52,413 nucleotides of DNA, from positions 712,695 through 765,107 of the forward strand of contig CH672415.1 of the NCBI GenBank assembly GCA_000153145.1, given 5' to 3'. This document shows positions 33,346 to 42,772 of the stretch, one piece after another. This stretch comes from a marine actinobacterium PHSC20C1. GTDB lineage: Bacteria; Actinomycetota; Actinomycetes; Actinomycetales; Microbacteriaceae. The notes beneath the pieces were generated by a model. The model searched no databases. It was not told the origin of the DNA and worked only from the letters and a program-made list of their open reading frames with translations. Both the position numbers and the translations under genes were made by a program. The stretch's first letter is position 1; every line of letters begins with the position of its first letter.

Positions 33346-35805
33346 ATGGCTACTCCCACTAAACCCACCCCAGACTCCCCTGCCGGCGAACGCATCGAAG
33401 ACATCGATGTCACAACCGAGATGCAGGGGTCATTCTTGGAGTACGCGTACTCCGTGATTTACTCGCGCGCGCTTCCCGATGCGCGCGACGGCCTGAAGCC
33501 GGTACAGCGTCGCATTCTCTATCAGATGAGCGAGATGGGTCTTCGCCCAGAGAAGGGCCACGTCAAGTCTTCGCGTGTCGTCGGTGACGTCATGGGAAAG
33601 CTGCACCCTCACGGCGACGCTTCAATCTATGACGCTATGGTGCGACTGACCCAGAGTTTTATTCTGCGTGTTCCGCTTATTGATGGTCACGGCAACTTTG
33701 GCTCGCTGGATGATGGTCCAGCTGCCCCTCGCTATACCGAGGCTCGACTGCAAGCGTCCGCGATCGCGATGACCGATGATCTCGATGAGGACGTAGTTGA
33801 CTTCATCCCCAACTACGACAACTCAACGACGCAGCCCGAAGTGCTTCCTGCCGCCTTCCCCAATCTGCTCGTCAATGGTGCGAGTGGTATCGCCGTCGGT
33901 ATGGCTACAAACATGGCCCCACACAACCTCATAGAGGTCGTTGGCGCAGCCCGTCACTTGCTTTCGCATCCAGACGCTTCTCTCGAAGAACTCATGCAAT
34001 TCGTTCCTGGCCCTGATCTGCCGACCGGCGGAAAAATTATAGGGCTTGCTGGAGTAAAGGACGCGTACGCGAACGGTCGTGGTGCGTTCAAGACTCGAGC
34101 AAAGGTTTCTGTCGAGTCGATCACCGCCCGCAAGATGGGACTCGTCGTCACTGAACTCCCCTATCTTGTCGGGCCGGAACGGGTCATCGAAAAGATCAAA
34201 GATGGTGTCAACGCCAAGAAGATCGTTGGCATCTCTGATGTGACAGACCTCACAGATCGAAATCACGGATTGCGACTCGTCATCGGCATCAAGACCGGAT
34301 TCAGTCCGGATGCCGTACTCGAGCAGCTCTACCGACTCACCCCGCTGGAGGACAATTTCAGCATCAACGCGGTCACCCTCGTCGACGGTCGCCCGCAAAC
34401 TCTCGGGCTCAAAGCACTGCTTGAGGTCTTCCTCAAGCACCGACTCCAGGTAGTGACCCGACGGAGCACGTTCCGCCTCACTAAGCACCGCGAACGCTTG
34501 CACTTGGTTGAAGGGCTGCTTGTCGCAATCGTCGATATCGACGAAGTTATTCAGGTCATTCGCCAGAGTGACGACAGCGACCAAGCACGCACCCGATTGC
34601 GCGATGTTTTTGACTTGAGCGAGCTGCAGGCCGAGTACATCCTCGAACTTCGACTCCGGCGCCTCACCAAATTCAGCAGGATCGAACTAGAAGCCGAAGC
34701 TGACAAACTTCGTGCCGAAATTGCCAGACTTGAAGCGTTGCTGTCGGACGACACCCTGATCCGAGCGCTTGTTTCGGATGAGCTTGAGCAGGTCGCTGAC
34801 AAGTTCGGGACACCTCGTCGCACGCTGCTGACTGAAGCCCCAGCATCCATCGCAACCACATCACGTTCTGCCGCTCGCAAGAACCTACCCGTACTTGAAA
34901 TCGCCGACGATCCCTGTGTCGTCCTCCTGTCGACCACTGGCCGGGTTATCCGTGTCGCCGTTGCCGAGGGCGATAGCCTGCTCGCTGCGCCCCGACGCTC
35001 GAAGCATGACGCGATCCGTTCTCGCGTGACGACAACGAGCCGTACTGAGATTGGGGCGATTACTAATCGCGGCCGCCTCATCCGGTTCACCGCCATGGAT
35101 TTGCCCAGCGTTCCCTCGAGCTCTGTCCAGTTGGATGCTGGCGCGAAGATCAACGAGTACCTCGCGATCGAGAGCAAAGAAAGGGTCCTTGCACTCGTTT
35201 CACTCGACAGCGACCAACCCATTGCTCTTGGCACCCGGCTTGGTACCGTCAAACGGGTCATTCCTGGTGGGTGGCCGTCAAAGCCCGAGTTCGAAGTGAT
35301 TGCGCTCAAAGACGGGGACGAGTTGGTCGGAGCTGCTCACAGCCCGGATGATTCCGAGCTGACGTTCATAACTTCGAACACCCAGTTGCTTCATTTCTCT
35401 GCTTCCGCGGTCCGTCCGCAAGGGTTGACTGCTGGCGGTATGGCCGGAGTCCGCGTGGATGCCGGCGCCAGCGTGATCTTCTTCGATGCCATCGATGCCG
35501 GCTCAGCTCCCATTGCTGTCACGGTTTCCGGTTCAAGCGCAACTATTGCTGGCACAGACCCTGGTCGCGCGAAAGTCAGCGCCTTTGAGCAATTCCCGGC
35601 CAAGGGACGCGGCACTGGAGGGGTGCGCGCCCACTCCCTGCTCAAGGGAGAGGACGTGCTCACTCTTGCATGGGTCGGAACGGCCCCTGCAACCGCGGTG
35701 GCGCCAGATGGCGCCATCCGCCAACTCCCGACCGAACTAAGCAAGCGCGATGCCTCAGGGGCACAGCTAGACAGCGTCATCGGATCCATTGGAGCTACTC
35801 CCTAG
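33346..35805 (+). CDS. parC: Type IIA DNA topoisomerase subunit A (topoisomerase IV-like)
   Basis: This 819-residue GyrA/ParC protein has [28 protein letters not shown] at the start, the quinolone-region [21 protein letters not shown], and the DNA-linking tyrosine at residue 130 in [10 protein letters not shown] coiled-coil follows at about 440-480, and then a beta-pinwheel domain with degenerate repeats ([30 protein letters not shown]). No clear GyrA-box (Q-R-R-G-G-K-G) is seen, which favours decatenation rather than supercoiling. It is convergent with its partner subunit B gene. A separate gyrAB is expected elsewhere. Confidence 0.88.
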   Translation: MATPTKPTPDSPAGERIEDIDVTTEMQGSFLEYAYSVIYSRALPDARDGLKPVQRRILYQMSEMGLRPEKGHVKSSRVVGDVMGKLHPHGDASIYDAMVRLTQSFILRVPLIDGHGNFGSLDDGPAAPRYTEARLQASAIAMTDDLDEDVVDFIPNYDNSTTQPEVLPAAFPNLLVNGASGIAVGMATNMAPHNLIEVVGAARHLLSHPDASLEELMQFVPGPDLPTGGKIIGLAGVKDAYANGRGAFKTRAKVSVESITARKMGLVVTELPYLVGPERVIEKIKDGVNAKKIVGISDVTDLTDRNHGLRLVIGIKTGFSPDAVLEQLYRLTPLEDNFSINAVTLVDGRPQTLGLKALLEVFLKHRLQVVTRRSTFRLTKHRERLHLVEGLLVAIVDIDEVIQVIRQSDDSDQARTRLRDVFDLSELQAEYILELRLRRLTKFSRIELEAEADKLRAEIARLEALLSDDTLIRALVSDELEQVADKFGTPRRTLLTEAPASIATTSRSAARKNLPVLEIADDPCVVLLSTTGRVIRVAVAEGDSLLAAPRRSKHDAIRSRVTTTSRTEIGAITNRGRLIRFTAMDLPSVPSSSVQLDAGAKINEYLAIESKERVLALVSLDSDQPIALGTRLGTVKRVIPGGWPSKPEFEVIALKDGDELVGAAHSPDDSELTFITSNTQLLHFSASAVRPQGLTAGGMAGVRVDAGASVIFFDAIDAGSAPIAVTVSGSSATIAGTDPGRAKVSAFEQFPAKGRGTGGVRAHSLLKGEDVLTLAWVGTAPATAVAPDGAIRQLPTELSKRDASGAQLDSVIGSIGATP

Positions 35806-35889
35806 CGCTGGCACGCCGATGAGCGCGGCTCCGCGGTTAACGCTGCCCGATCTGGCTGCCGCAACCACGTCGCGGCTGAGTAACGGCGG

Positions 35890-37968
35890 CTAGACGTCGA
35901 TTCGGTCGCGATCGAGACCTTGACCCTGGATGATAAATTCCTTACGCGGAGCTACCTCGTTGCCCATGAGTAGTTCAAACACTGCTCCAGCGCCTTCTGC
36001 ATCCGAAATATTTACGCGGCGCAGCACCCGATTGTTGCGATCCATGGTGGTGGTCGCCAGCTGGTCAGCGTCCATCTCCCCCAGTCCCTTATAGCGCTGG
36101 ATGGGATCTTGATAGCGCTTGCCCGACTTTTTGAGGCTCGCGAGCACAGTGTTGAGCTCTTTCTCCGAGTAGGTGTAAATCGTCTCGTTCGGTTTTGACC
36201 CCGGATTCATGACGACAATTCGGTGAAGCGGCGGAACGGCGGCATACACACGACCGTCACGAATCATGTCCGGCATGTACCGGAAGAAGAGCGTCAGGAG
36301 CAGCGTACGGATGTGCGCACCGTCAACGTCAGCATCGGCCATGATGATGACTTTGCCGTAGCGAGCGGAAGCAAGATCGAAGCTGCGCCCTGAACCGGCA
36401 CCAATCACTTGGATGATCGACGCGCACTCCGCGTTCGACAGCATGTCGCTGATCGAAGCCTTCTGTACGTTGAGAATTTTGCCGCGAATTGGCAGAAGGG
36501 CCTGGTACTCACTATCGCGGCCGAGTTTTGCTGTACCGAGCGCTGAGTCGCCCTCGACGATGAATAGTTCGCTGTTTGCAACATCGCTCGAACGACAGTC
36601 GACGAGCTTCGCAGGCAAGCTGGAACTCTCTAGGGCGTTCTTGCGTCGCTGAGTCTCTTTGTGCGCACGCGCCGAGATTCGTGATTTCATCTCGGCTACG
36701 ACCTTGTCGAGCACGAGTGAGGCCTGCGCTTTGTCATCGCGTTTCGTAGACGCGAACTTCTCTGCCATCGAGTTTGCGATGACCTTTGCAACAATCGAGC
36801 GGACGGCAGGCGTACCGAGGATCTCCTTGGTCTGCCCTTCGAACTGCGGCTCTGGCAAACGCACCGTGAGCACCACGGTGAGTCCAGCGAGCACGTCGTC
36901 TTTATCGAGCTTGTCACTGCCGAGCTTGAGACGGCGCGAGTTCTTTTCGGTTTCGGTGCGCAAGAACTTAAGCAAGCTTTGTTCGAAGCCCGCCATGTGC
37001 GTTCCGCCCTTAGGCGTTGCGATGATGTTCACGAAGCTCTTGATCACCGTGTCGTACCCTGTGCCCCAGCGCAGTGCGACATCGACGACGCAATCCCGGG
37101 AGACTTCGGTGGACACCATGTGCCCGTTTTCTTGCAACACGGGAACGCTCTCGGTGAAGCCACCGGACCCAGTGAGTCGCCAGATATCGGTAATCGGGGG
37201 GTCCGTAGCAAGATGCTCAACGAACTCCGAGATACCGCCCTCGAACGCGAAGCTCTCATGGCGGGGCTCATCGCCGCGCTCATCCGTGACGTTTAGCGTC
37301 AGGTTGGGCACGAGAAATGCGGTTTGGCGCAGCCGATCAATCAGTCCATCCGACTGAAACGTTGCACCCTTGGTAAATATTTGGCGGTCAGCCCAATAGC
37401 GAACCCGCGTACCGGTTCGAGCCTTGGGCACCTTTCCGACGATGCGAAGTTCGCTACCTGACACAAATGGGGTAAATGGCGCATCAGGTGTCGGCGCGCC
37501 CGTATCGGCGAATGTCCCTGGCTCCCCGCGATGGAATGACATTGCCCAGGTCTTGCCATCACGATCAACTTCAACGTCGAGTCGTTCAGACAGAGCGTTG
37601 ACCACCGAGGCCCCGACGCCGTGAAGTCCACCGGATGCCGCATACGACCCAGAACCAAACTTGCCGCCCGCGTGGAGCTTTGTGAAAACAACCTCGACGC
37701 CGGAAAGACCCGTTTTGGGTTCGATATCGACAGGAATACCCCGTGCCTGGTCCCGCACTTCGACACTCTCATCGGCATGCAGAATCACACTAATCTCAGA
37801 ACCGTGCCCGTCGAGCGCTTCATCAACCGAGTTATCGATGACCTCCCAGAGACAGTGCATGAGTCCCCGTGAGTCGGTCGAACCAATGTACATACCTGGG
37901 CGCTTGCGAACAGCTTCAAGTCCCTCAAGTACTGAAAGGTGACGGGCTGAATAGTCAGAGCTCGCCAT
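35890..37968 (-). CDS. parE: Type IIA DNA topoisomerase subunit B (topoisomerase IV-like)
   Basis: This 692-residue GyrB/ParE protein has the GHKL ATPase domain (EAVRKRPGMYIGSTD, EVIDNSVDEALDG, GGLHGVGASVVNALS), the transducer with the QTKEILGTP-like switch lysine, and the TOPRIM domain (LFIVEGDSALG, IIMADADVDGAHIRTLLLT). The ending RYKGLGEMDADQL…FIIQGQGLDRDRIDV is typical. It pairs with the convergent subunit A at 33346-35805. In this family the A and B subunits form the A2B2 enzyme that unlinks replicated chromosomes. Confidence 0.9.
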   Translation of the reverse strand: MASSDYSARHLSVLEGLEAVRKRPGMYIGSTDSRGLMHCLWEVIDNSVDEALDGHGSEISVILHADESVEVRDQARGIPVDIEPKTGLSGVEVVFTKLHAGGKFGSGSYAASGGLHGVGASVVNALSERLDVEVDRDGKTWAMSFHRGEPGTFADTGAPTPDAPFTPFVSGSELRIVGKVPKARTGTRVRYWADRQIFTKGATFQSDGLIDRLRQTAFLVPNLTLNVTDERGDEPRHESFAFEGGISEFVEHLATDPPITDIWRLTGSGGFTESVPVLQENGHMVSTEVSRDCVVDVALRWGTGYDTVIKSFVNIIATPKGGTHMAGFEQSLLKFLRTETEKNSRRLKLGSDKLDKDDVLAGLTVVLTVRLPEPQFEGQTKEILGTPAVRSIVAKVIANSMAEKFASTKRDDKAQASLVLDKVVAEMKSRISARAHKETQRRKNALESSSLPAKLVDCRSSDVANSELFIVEGDSALGTAKLGRDSEYQALLPIRGKILNVQKASISDMLSNAECASIIQVIGAGSGRSFDLASARYGKVIIMADADVDGAHIRTLLLTLFFRYMPDMIRDGRVYAAVPPLHRIVVMNPGSKPNETIYTYSEKELNTVLASLKKSGKRYQDPIQRYKGLGEMDADQLATTTMDRNNRVLRRVNISDAEGAGAVFELLMGNEVAPRKEFIIQGQGLDRDRIDV

Positions 37969-38182
37969 GTTGTGCTCCTAGAGTTTGACGACGGAAGGCC
38001 AACATAGAGACTACGTTCTTCACACGACATTCCCTCTCATCAACACTCGTCAGACAGCTGGTTGACCAGCAGATGGGTTCTGGTACGCGCTGAGCGAAAT
38101 GCCCGCAATATGAGAACAATCTGCAGGTCCGCATGCTTGTATAGGCGTACGGATAACAACCGCTAGCAAGAAGGAGTAGGCC

Positions 38183-38413
38183 ATGTCGAACATTGCAACA
38201 GAAGACACCACAGTCGATGAGATGGACTACACCCTCACGGCGCTCGATCGCTGTGACAGTTGTGGCGCGCAGGCATACGTTCGCGCGACCCTCGCGAGCG
38301 GCGATCTGCTCTTCTGCGCCCACCACGGTGCCAAGTTCAAAGACAAGCTGTTTCCGACAGCGGTGAACTGGCTCGATGAGTCGAGTCGACTGACTGCCGG
38401 ACGAACCGTTTAG
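38183..38413 (+). CDS. DUF7455-type small protein
   Basis: This 76-residue protein has ALDRCDSCGAQAYVRATLASGDLLFCAHHGAKF, a C-x-x-C…C-x-x-H pattern suggesting one zinc site. The family is widespread in Actinobacteria next to sigA or topoisomerase genes and has no known function. Its start has AAGGAG 8-9 nt upstream. It is divergent from parE. Confidence 0.85.
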   Translation: MSNIATEDTTVDEMDYTLTALDRCDSCGAQAYVRATLASGDLLFCAHHGAKFKDKLFPTAVNWLDESSRLTAGRTV

Positions 38414-38473
38414 CATCGTCAATTAGTTTGTTCGCTGCCGGCCCTCTGCCGGTGTGACCTTCGTAGGAGAACT

Positions 38474-39475
38474 GTGAAGCGCATCCGACATTATGTCTCG
38501 CGTCTGATTTCGCTCGACGTGAAGAACATGCTGGCGGTAGCGCGAGCAATTAGTTTGCGCAGTCGTACGCCAGTCATTGTCATTTTGATAGACATGGTGT
38601 GGTGTTCGTTGGTTTACCAAGCCGGCTATCTCGATTACGAAGAGTTTGAATTCAACGTCTTGAGCAGAGCTGAGCGCCGCACTTGGATCACTAGCGGCAA
38701 CGCCAACTCAATCGTCGTCAAGTACAACCAGCGAGAATATCGGGAGCGGTTTTACGACAAGCCAACCTTCAATAAGACTTTCGATGAATGGCTTGGCCGC
38801 GACTGGCTAGATCTGAGAACTGCAAGCGAAGCAGAATTCGTAGAGTTCGTAAGAACCCATGATCCGATCATGGTCAAAGTAGTCGACAGCATGAGCGGCG
38901 CCGGAATCGAGAAGCACTCCGGTGAAGAGCTCCGCGATGCCAACGGTCTCTACCGTCAGCTCATGGACAACCGGCAATTCCTAGTTGAGGCGTTCATCAA
39001 ACAGCACCCAGGAATGTCAGCCCTGTGTCCAACTAGCGTGAACTCCCTGCGCATGATCACGTTCTTCGATGGCACTGACGTGCACGTTCTCGAAGCGGTA
39101 CTGCGCATGGGCAACGGGGCCGACGTTGATAATTACGGGCGCGGCGGAATGTACACCGTTCTCGACGAGAAAACGGGTGTTGCGCCGTATGGTGCATTCG
39201 ACAAGTACGCAAACACTTTCACTGTTCATCCTCAAACCGGAACACCTATCGTCGGTTTTAGAGTGCCGCTCTACGACGAAGTGCTCAGCACCTTAGACAC
39301 GGTGTCGCGCGTGATTCCGCAGATTCCGTACGTTGGTTGGGATATTGCGATCTCAACGTCTGGTCCTGCAATCATTGAAGGCAATTACAACACCGGCGTT
39401 TTTCAGATGAAGCCGAGCCTCACCGGAATAAAGACGGGACTGCTCCCCAAGTTCCGTGAAGTGATCGACTTCTAA
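38474..39475 (+). CDS. Sugar-transfer-associated ATP-grasp protein
   Basis: This 333-residue GTG-initiated protein has AGGAG 7 nt upstream. The N-terminal helical part (about 1-90) is followed by an ATP-grasp domain: IMVKVVDSMSGAGIEKH (nucleotide lysine and Gly-rich loop), FLVEAFIKQHPGMSALCP, SVNSLRMITFFDG and YVGWDIAISTSGPAIIEGNYN (Mg-binding D/E/N). It matches PF14397-like proteins found in polysaccharide and capsule clusters. The family is predicted to join carboxyl and amine groups. No sugar-polymer genes are next to it here, so the substrate is unknown. Confidence 0.82.
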   Translation: MKRIRHYVSRLISLDVKNMLAVARAISLRSRTPVIVILIDMVWCSLVYQAGYLDYEEFEFNVLSRAERRTWITSGNANSIVVKYNQREYRERFYDKPTFNKTFDEWLGRDWLDLRTASEAEFVEFVRTHDPIMVKVVDSMSGAGIEKHSGEELRDANGLYRQLMDNRQFLVEAFIKQHPGMSALCPTSVNSLRMITFFDGTDVHVLEAVLRMGNGADVDNYGRGGMYTVLDEKTGVAPYGAFDKYANTFTVHPQTGTPIVGFRVPLYDEVLSTLDTVSRVIPQIPYVGWDIAISTSGPAIIEGNYNTGVFQMKPSLTGIKTGLLPKFREVIDF

Positions 39476-39520
39476 CAGTCGCCTGGGGCGCCCGCCTAGC
39501 AATCGTTAGATCGCTAGCGA

Positions 39521-40222
39521 CTAGTGAGACGCGCGGCGAATCACGCCTAGCGGGGTGCTCTGATGATCCTGCCCCAAAGGGTTGTCTTTCAGCACGCTCA
39601 ACACGAGACCGTTAGTCGACCGGTCGGTCGAACCAAGGATGTTGCCGCCGAAGTCATTGATGTCTACAACCGCGACCGTAATGTCCGCATCTAGGGCGCG
39701 GGCGATATCGCCAGCTACCCCGTTCGGGCGGTCAGGGCCGAGGACAACATGAGAATCGTACGGTGGGATGGTGTTTTTGGTTGGACCATCAATGGCGCGA
39801 GCTTTGGGGCCAGCAATTCTGTAAAAGTCACCGCGGCGCCCGATTGCTTTTGTCACCGCCGCAACAGCAGCGGCGAACAGAATGCGTGGAGTGCCGCACT
39901 CTCGAAGTGCCATCTCCATCGTCTCGGGCATGCCCAAACCGATTCCGTGTGAGGTTTTAGTCACGTACTTCGAAAGGGTTGTTGCGAGCTTGCGCGGGGC
40001 AATGTCGGATATCGGATAGGCGCGACCCTGCGTGATACCGACAATTTTCTCGGTGACGAAAAGAATGTCGCCATCTTTCACGACATCCGCGGCGTATTCC
40101 GACACGACCTGGACGATGTCGTCGTCACGAACCACTAGTCGAGTCTTGATGGGGAGTCGTTCGAAAACGACCCCATCGACCTCGACCGTGAGACTCTTAC
40201 CAGCGTTCGCTTCAGCACCCAT
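39521..40222 (-). CDS. Coenzyme F420-0:L-glutamate ligase-like protein
   Basis: This 233-residue protein of the CofE/FbiB N-terminal family has PIKTRLVVRDDDIVQV, GDILFVTEKIVGITQGRAYP, a Gly-rich loop, RRGDFYRIAGPKARAID, GPDRPNGVAGDIARAL and VVDINDFGGNILG (D-x-N-D). True F420 ligases add glutamates to F420-0. This stand-alone form lacks the FbiB nitroreductase domain and diverges in the N-terminal loop, so another ligase substrate is possible. It starts 8 bp upstream of the sigA stop in the sense of the chromosome map and is probably expressed separately. Confidence 0.75.
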   Translation of the reverse strand: MGAEANAGKSLTVEVDGVVFERLPIKTRLVVRDDDIVQVVSEYAADVVKDGDILFVTEKIVGITQGRAYPISDIAPRKLATTLSKYVTKTSHGIGLGMPETMEMALRECGTPRILFAAAVAAVTKAIGRRGDFYRIAGPKARAIDGPTKNTIPPYDSHVVLGPDRPNGVAGDIARALDADITVAVVDINDFGGNILGSTDRSTNGLVLSVLKDNPLGQDHQSTPLGVIRRASH

Positions 40223-40229
40223 TGTTGGC

Positions 40230-41594
40230 CTATTCGAGGTAGTCGCGCAGTGACTGCGAGCGTGACGGGTGGCGCAACTTGGCCATCGTCTTCGATTCGA
40301 TCTGACGGATACGCTCGCGAGTTACGCCGAACGTATCACCGATCTGATCAAGAGTTTTAGGCATTCCATCGCCAAGTCCAAAGCGCATGCGGATTACGCC
40401 GGCTTCGCGCTCGGAGAGCGAATCAAGCAAGCTCTCGAGCTGCTTTTGCAGCATCGTGAACCCAACGGCATCTGCGGGAACAACAGCCTCAGTGTCCTCA
40501 ATGAGGTCCCCAAATTCGCTGTCGCCGTCTTCACCAAGTGGTGTGTGCAGCGAAATGGGCTCGCGGCCGTACTTCTGAACCTCAACAACCTTTTCAGGCG
40601 TCATATCCAGTTCGCGCGATAGTTCTTCTGGAGTTGGCTCGCGGCCGAGGTCCTGAAGCATCTGGCGCTGAACACGAGCAAGCTTGTTGATGACCTCAAC
40701 CATGTGCACAGGAATACGAATTGTGCGGGCCTGGTCGGCCATTGCGCGAGTGATTGCCTGACGAATCCACCACGTAGCGTAAGTGGAGAACTTGAAGCCC
40801 TTCGTGTAGTCGAACTTCTCGACTGCGCGAATGAGCCCCAGGTTGCCCTCCTGGATCAGGTCGAGGAACTGCATTCCACGGCCCGTGTAGCGCTTAGCCA
40901 GCGATACAACGAGACGGAGGTTTGCGCCGAGCAAGTGGCTCTTGGCGCGCTGTCCATCTTTAGCAACCCACTGAAGCTCACGACCGAGAGTTGAGCGTAC
41001 TTCGGAAGGCTTCATCTCAGCGAGCTTGTCCTCGGCAAATAGGCCGGCCTCGATACGCATCGCGAGCTCGACCTCTTGAGCTGCGTTGAGCAGTGCGACC
41101 TTACCGATTTGCTTCAGGTAGTCCTTGACAGGGTCAGCGGTAGCACCAGTGATCGCTGCGGAATAAACAGGAACGTCGTCTTCGTCATCAACAAGCGAAA
41201 GGACTAGAGCACCAGTGGGCAGCGCCTCATCTTTGCTCGTCGACTTCTCTTCTTGGTCATCGTCCTTCGACTCGTCTTCACCATCGGCTTCGACGATCTC
41301 AACTGAGGAGGCGGCTGACTTTCTAGTCTTAGCCGGCGCCTTGGCCTTAGTGGCTGCAGGCTTCTTGGCCGTCGCAGCCTTCTTTGCAGCAGCTGAGTCG
41401 GCAGCCGACGTCGTCGTCGCTGCTTTCTTTGCTGCTGGCTTCTTAGTCGCTGGCTTCTTTGCGGTGCTCTCCGCGCTGTCTACAACTACAGTCGCTTCGG
41501 CTGCTGCGTCGGCAGCTTTCGTGCTCGCTGCTGCCTTAGCAGGAGCCTTTTTCGCTGCAGTTGTCGTCTCCGCAGCCTTAGTTCGGGTCGCCAT
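40230..41594 (-). CDS. sigA: Principal RNA polymerase sigma factor (SigA/HrdB)
   Basis: From the ATG at 41594 (GGAAAGGTG upstream) the product has 454 residues. The first 130 are a lysine/alanine-rich, histone-like disordered tail. [21 protein letters not shown] is region 1.2, [41 protein letters not shown] and [20 protein letters not shown] are regions 2.1-2.4, and [23 protein letters not shown] is region 4.2. It directs transcription of housekeeping promoters. The frame continues upstream to 41636 but without a ribosome-binding site. Confidence 0.95.
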   Translation of the reverse strand: MATRTKAAETTTAAKKAPAKAAASTKAADAAAEATVVVDSAESTAKKPATKKPAAKKAATTTSAADSAAAKKAATAKKPAATKAKAPAKTRKSAASSVEIVEADGEDESKDDDQEEKSTSKDEALPTGALVLSLVDDEDDVPVYSAAITGATADPVKDYLKQIGKVALLNAAQEVELAMRIEAGLFAEDKLAEMKPSEVRSTLGRELQWVAKDGQRAKSHLLGANLRLVVSLAKRYTGRGMQFLDLIQEGNLGLIRAVEKFDYTKGFKFSTYATWWIRQAITRAMADQARTIRIPVHMVEVINKLARVQRQMLQDLGREPTPEELSRELDMTPEKVVEVQKYGREPISLHTPLGEDGDSEFGDLIEDTEAVVPADAVGFTMLQKQLESLLDSLSEREAGVIRMRFGLGDGMPKTLDQIGDTFGVTRERIRQIESKTMAKLRHPSRSQSLRDYLE

Positions 41595-41735
41595 GTGAAC
41601 ACCTTTCCGAGGTTTTCGGGCAGTACTAAGACCCATGTCAAGTCTCTACGCACGCCGTTGCACGGCGAATCGGCTAGAAACAAGACCGGGTCTTACTAAT
41701 ATTATGACACGCTTTTCGCGTGCACTGCACCAGAG

Positions 41736-42671
41736 CTAGAGCGGCAACCCTGTAGTGCTGTCATCGTCACCCGCACGGCGAATTGCAAGGAACTTTTGAA
41801 GCTCTGCCGCAATCTCGTCGGCCGATGGTAGTTCACCATCTTCGTCAGTAAGCGGCGACCTCATGGGGTTCTCTTCCATGTAGTTGTCGTGGCGCTCTTC
41901 GAGAGTGCCAACTAGTCGCGCGAGCTCTTGGTTGCTCTCTACTTGGCTATCAATCTTTGCCACGAATTCCCTGCCGTCTTCTCGGAGCCTGTCTGTTGGG
42001 AAGATCAATCCTGTGGCAGCACTCACGCTCTCGAGTGCGGTAACCGCGGCGGTCGGCCACTCGGTATCAGCAAGATAGTGCGGGATAAGCAGCACGAAAC
42101 CGGCAGTCGGATGCCCCAACTCTTGCAGTCGGTATTCAATCAAGTGCATCGCATTAGCTGGTACCTGAGTATGAGGTTTCCAGACCGACAACGAATCAAT
42201 GAGCTCGCTGCGATTTCCGCTGACGGTAACGCCGATGCTCCTCGTGTGTGGCACGGGCATAGGGATCGCGTGTACCCACGTCGTGGATTTCACATCGAAT
42301 TTCTCAACAAGCCTCAGAACGGCGGCAGAGAATCGTTCCCACTGAAAGTCGGGTTCATAGCCGGTCAAGAGGAGAAATGGCTGACCGAGCTCGTCCTTCG
42401 CTAGGTACACCTCAAGTTTTGCCGGCCGATAATCGCTCAAGTGATCTTGATCAAAATAGATCGTTGGACGGCGTGCGCGGTAATCGAGCAAGGCATCGTT
42501 GTCGAAGGAAGCTACCACCGAGCGCTCAAGAGTATCGAGCAGATACTGACTGAACTGGCTCACAGCGCCGCCTGCATCGGCAAAGCCGGTAAGGCCGGCG
42601 ACGAGCGGGAGACCGCGCGGCACCCCCGCAACATCTGTCGCGATGTCATATAGGCCGGCTGGATCTCGCAT
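41736..42671 (-). CDS. PAC2 family protein
   Basis: This 311-residue protein has GLPLVAGLTGFADAGGAVSQFSQYLLDTL, FDNDALLDYRARRP, LLTGYEPDFQWERF, TTWVHAIPMPVPHTRSIGVTVSGN and GFVLLIPHYLADTEWPTAA, all PAC2 (proteasome assembly chaperone-like) features conserved in Actinobacteria. The biochemical role in bacteria is unsettled. It lies 141 bp upstream of sigA on the same strand. A small hairpin (CACGC/GCGTG) in that gap may end its transcript. Confidence 0.87.
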   Translation of the reverse strand: MRDPAGLYDIATDVAGVPRGLPLVAGLTGFADAGGAVSQFSQYLLDTLERSVVASFDNDALLDYRARRPTIYFDQDHLSDYRPAKLEVYLAKDELGQPFLLLTGYEPDFQWERFSAAVLRLVEKFDVKSTTWVHAIPMPVPHTRSIGVTVSGNRSELIDSLSVWKPHTQVPANAMHLIEYRLQELGHPTAGFVLLIPHYLADTEWPTAAVTALESVSAATGLIFPTDRLREDGREFVAKIDSQVESNQELARLVGTLEERHDNYMEENPMRSPLTDEDGELPSADEIAAELQKFLAIRRAGDDDSTTGLPL

Positions 42672-42772
42672 AATCCAACTCTAATCGCGCTCGAGCTCGC
42701 ATCCCGGGGATTGCGGCCCTCAGCGTCATGCTGCTAGCGAACATGCAGGCTGATGCTGGATATCATGAGCAC

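Noticed and set aside
35806-35889. Possible small gene between the topoisomerase subunits
   Set aside because: Only 84 bp between convergent stops, with no coding frame and no strong hairpin.
41215-41598. Plus-strand Ala/Val-rich frame looking like a membrane protein
   Set aside because: It is the reverse-strand image of the Lys/Ala-rich N-terminal tail of the sigma factor.
41613-41641. TTGACA hexamer as sigA promoter
   Set aside because: A TTGACA is present on the minus strand at 41636-41641, but no acceptable -10 lies 16-18 bp downstream.
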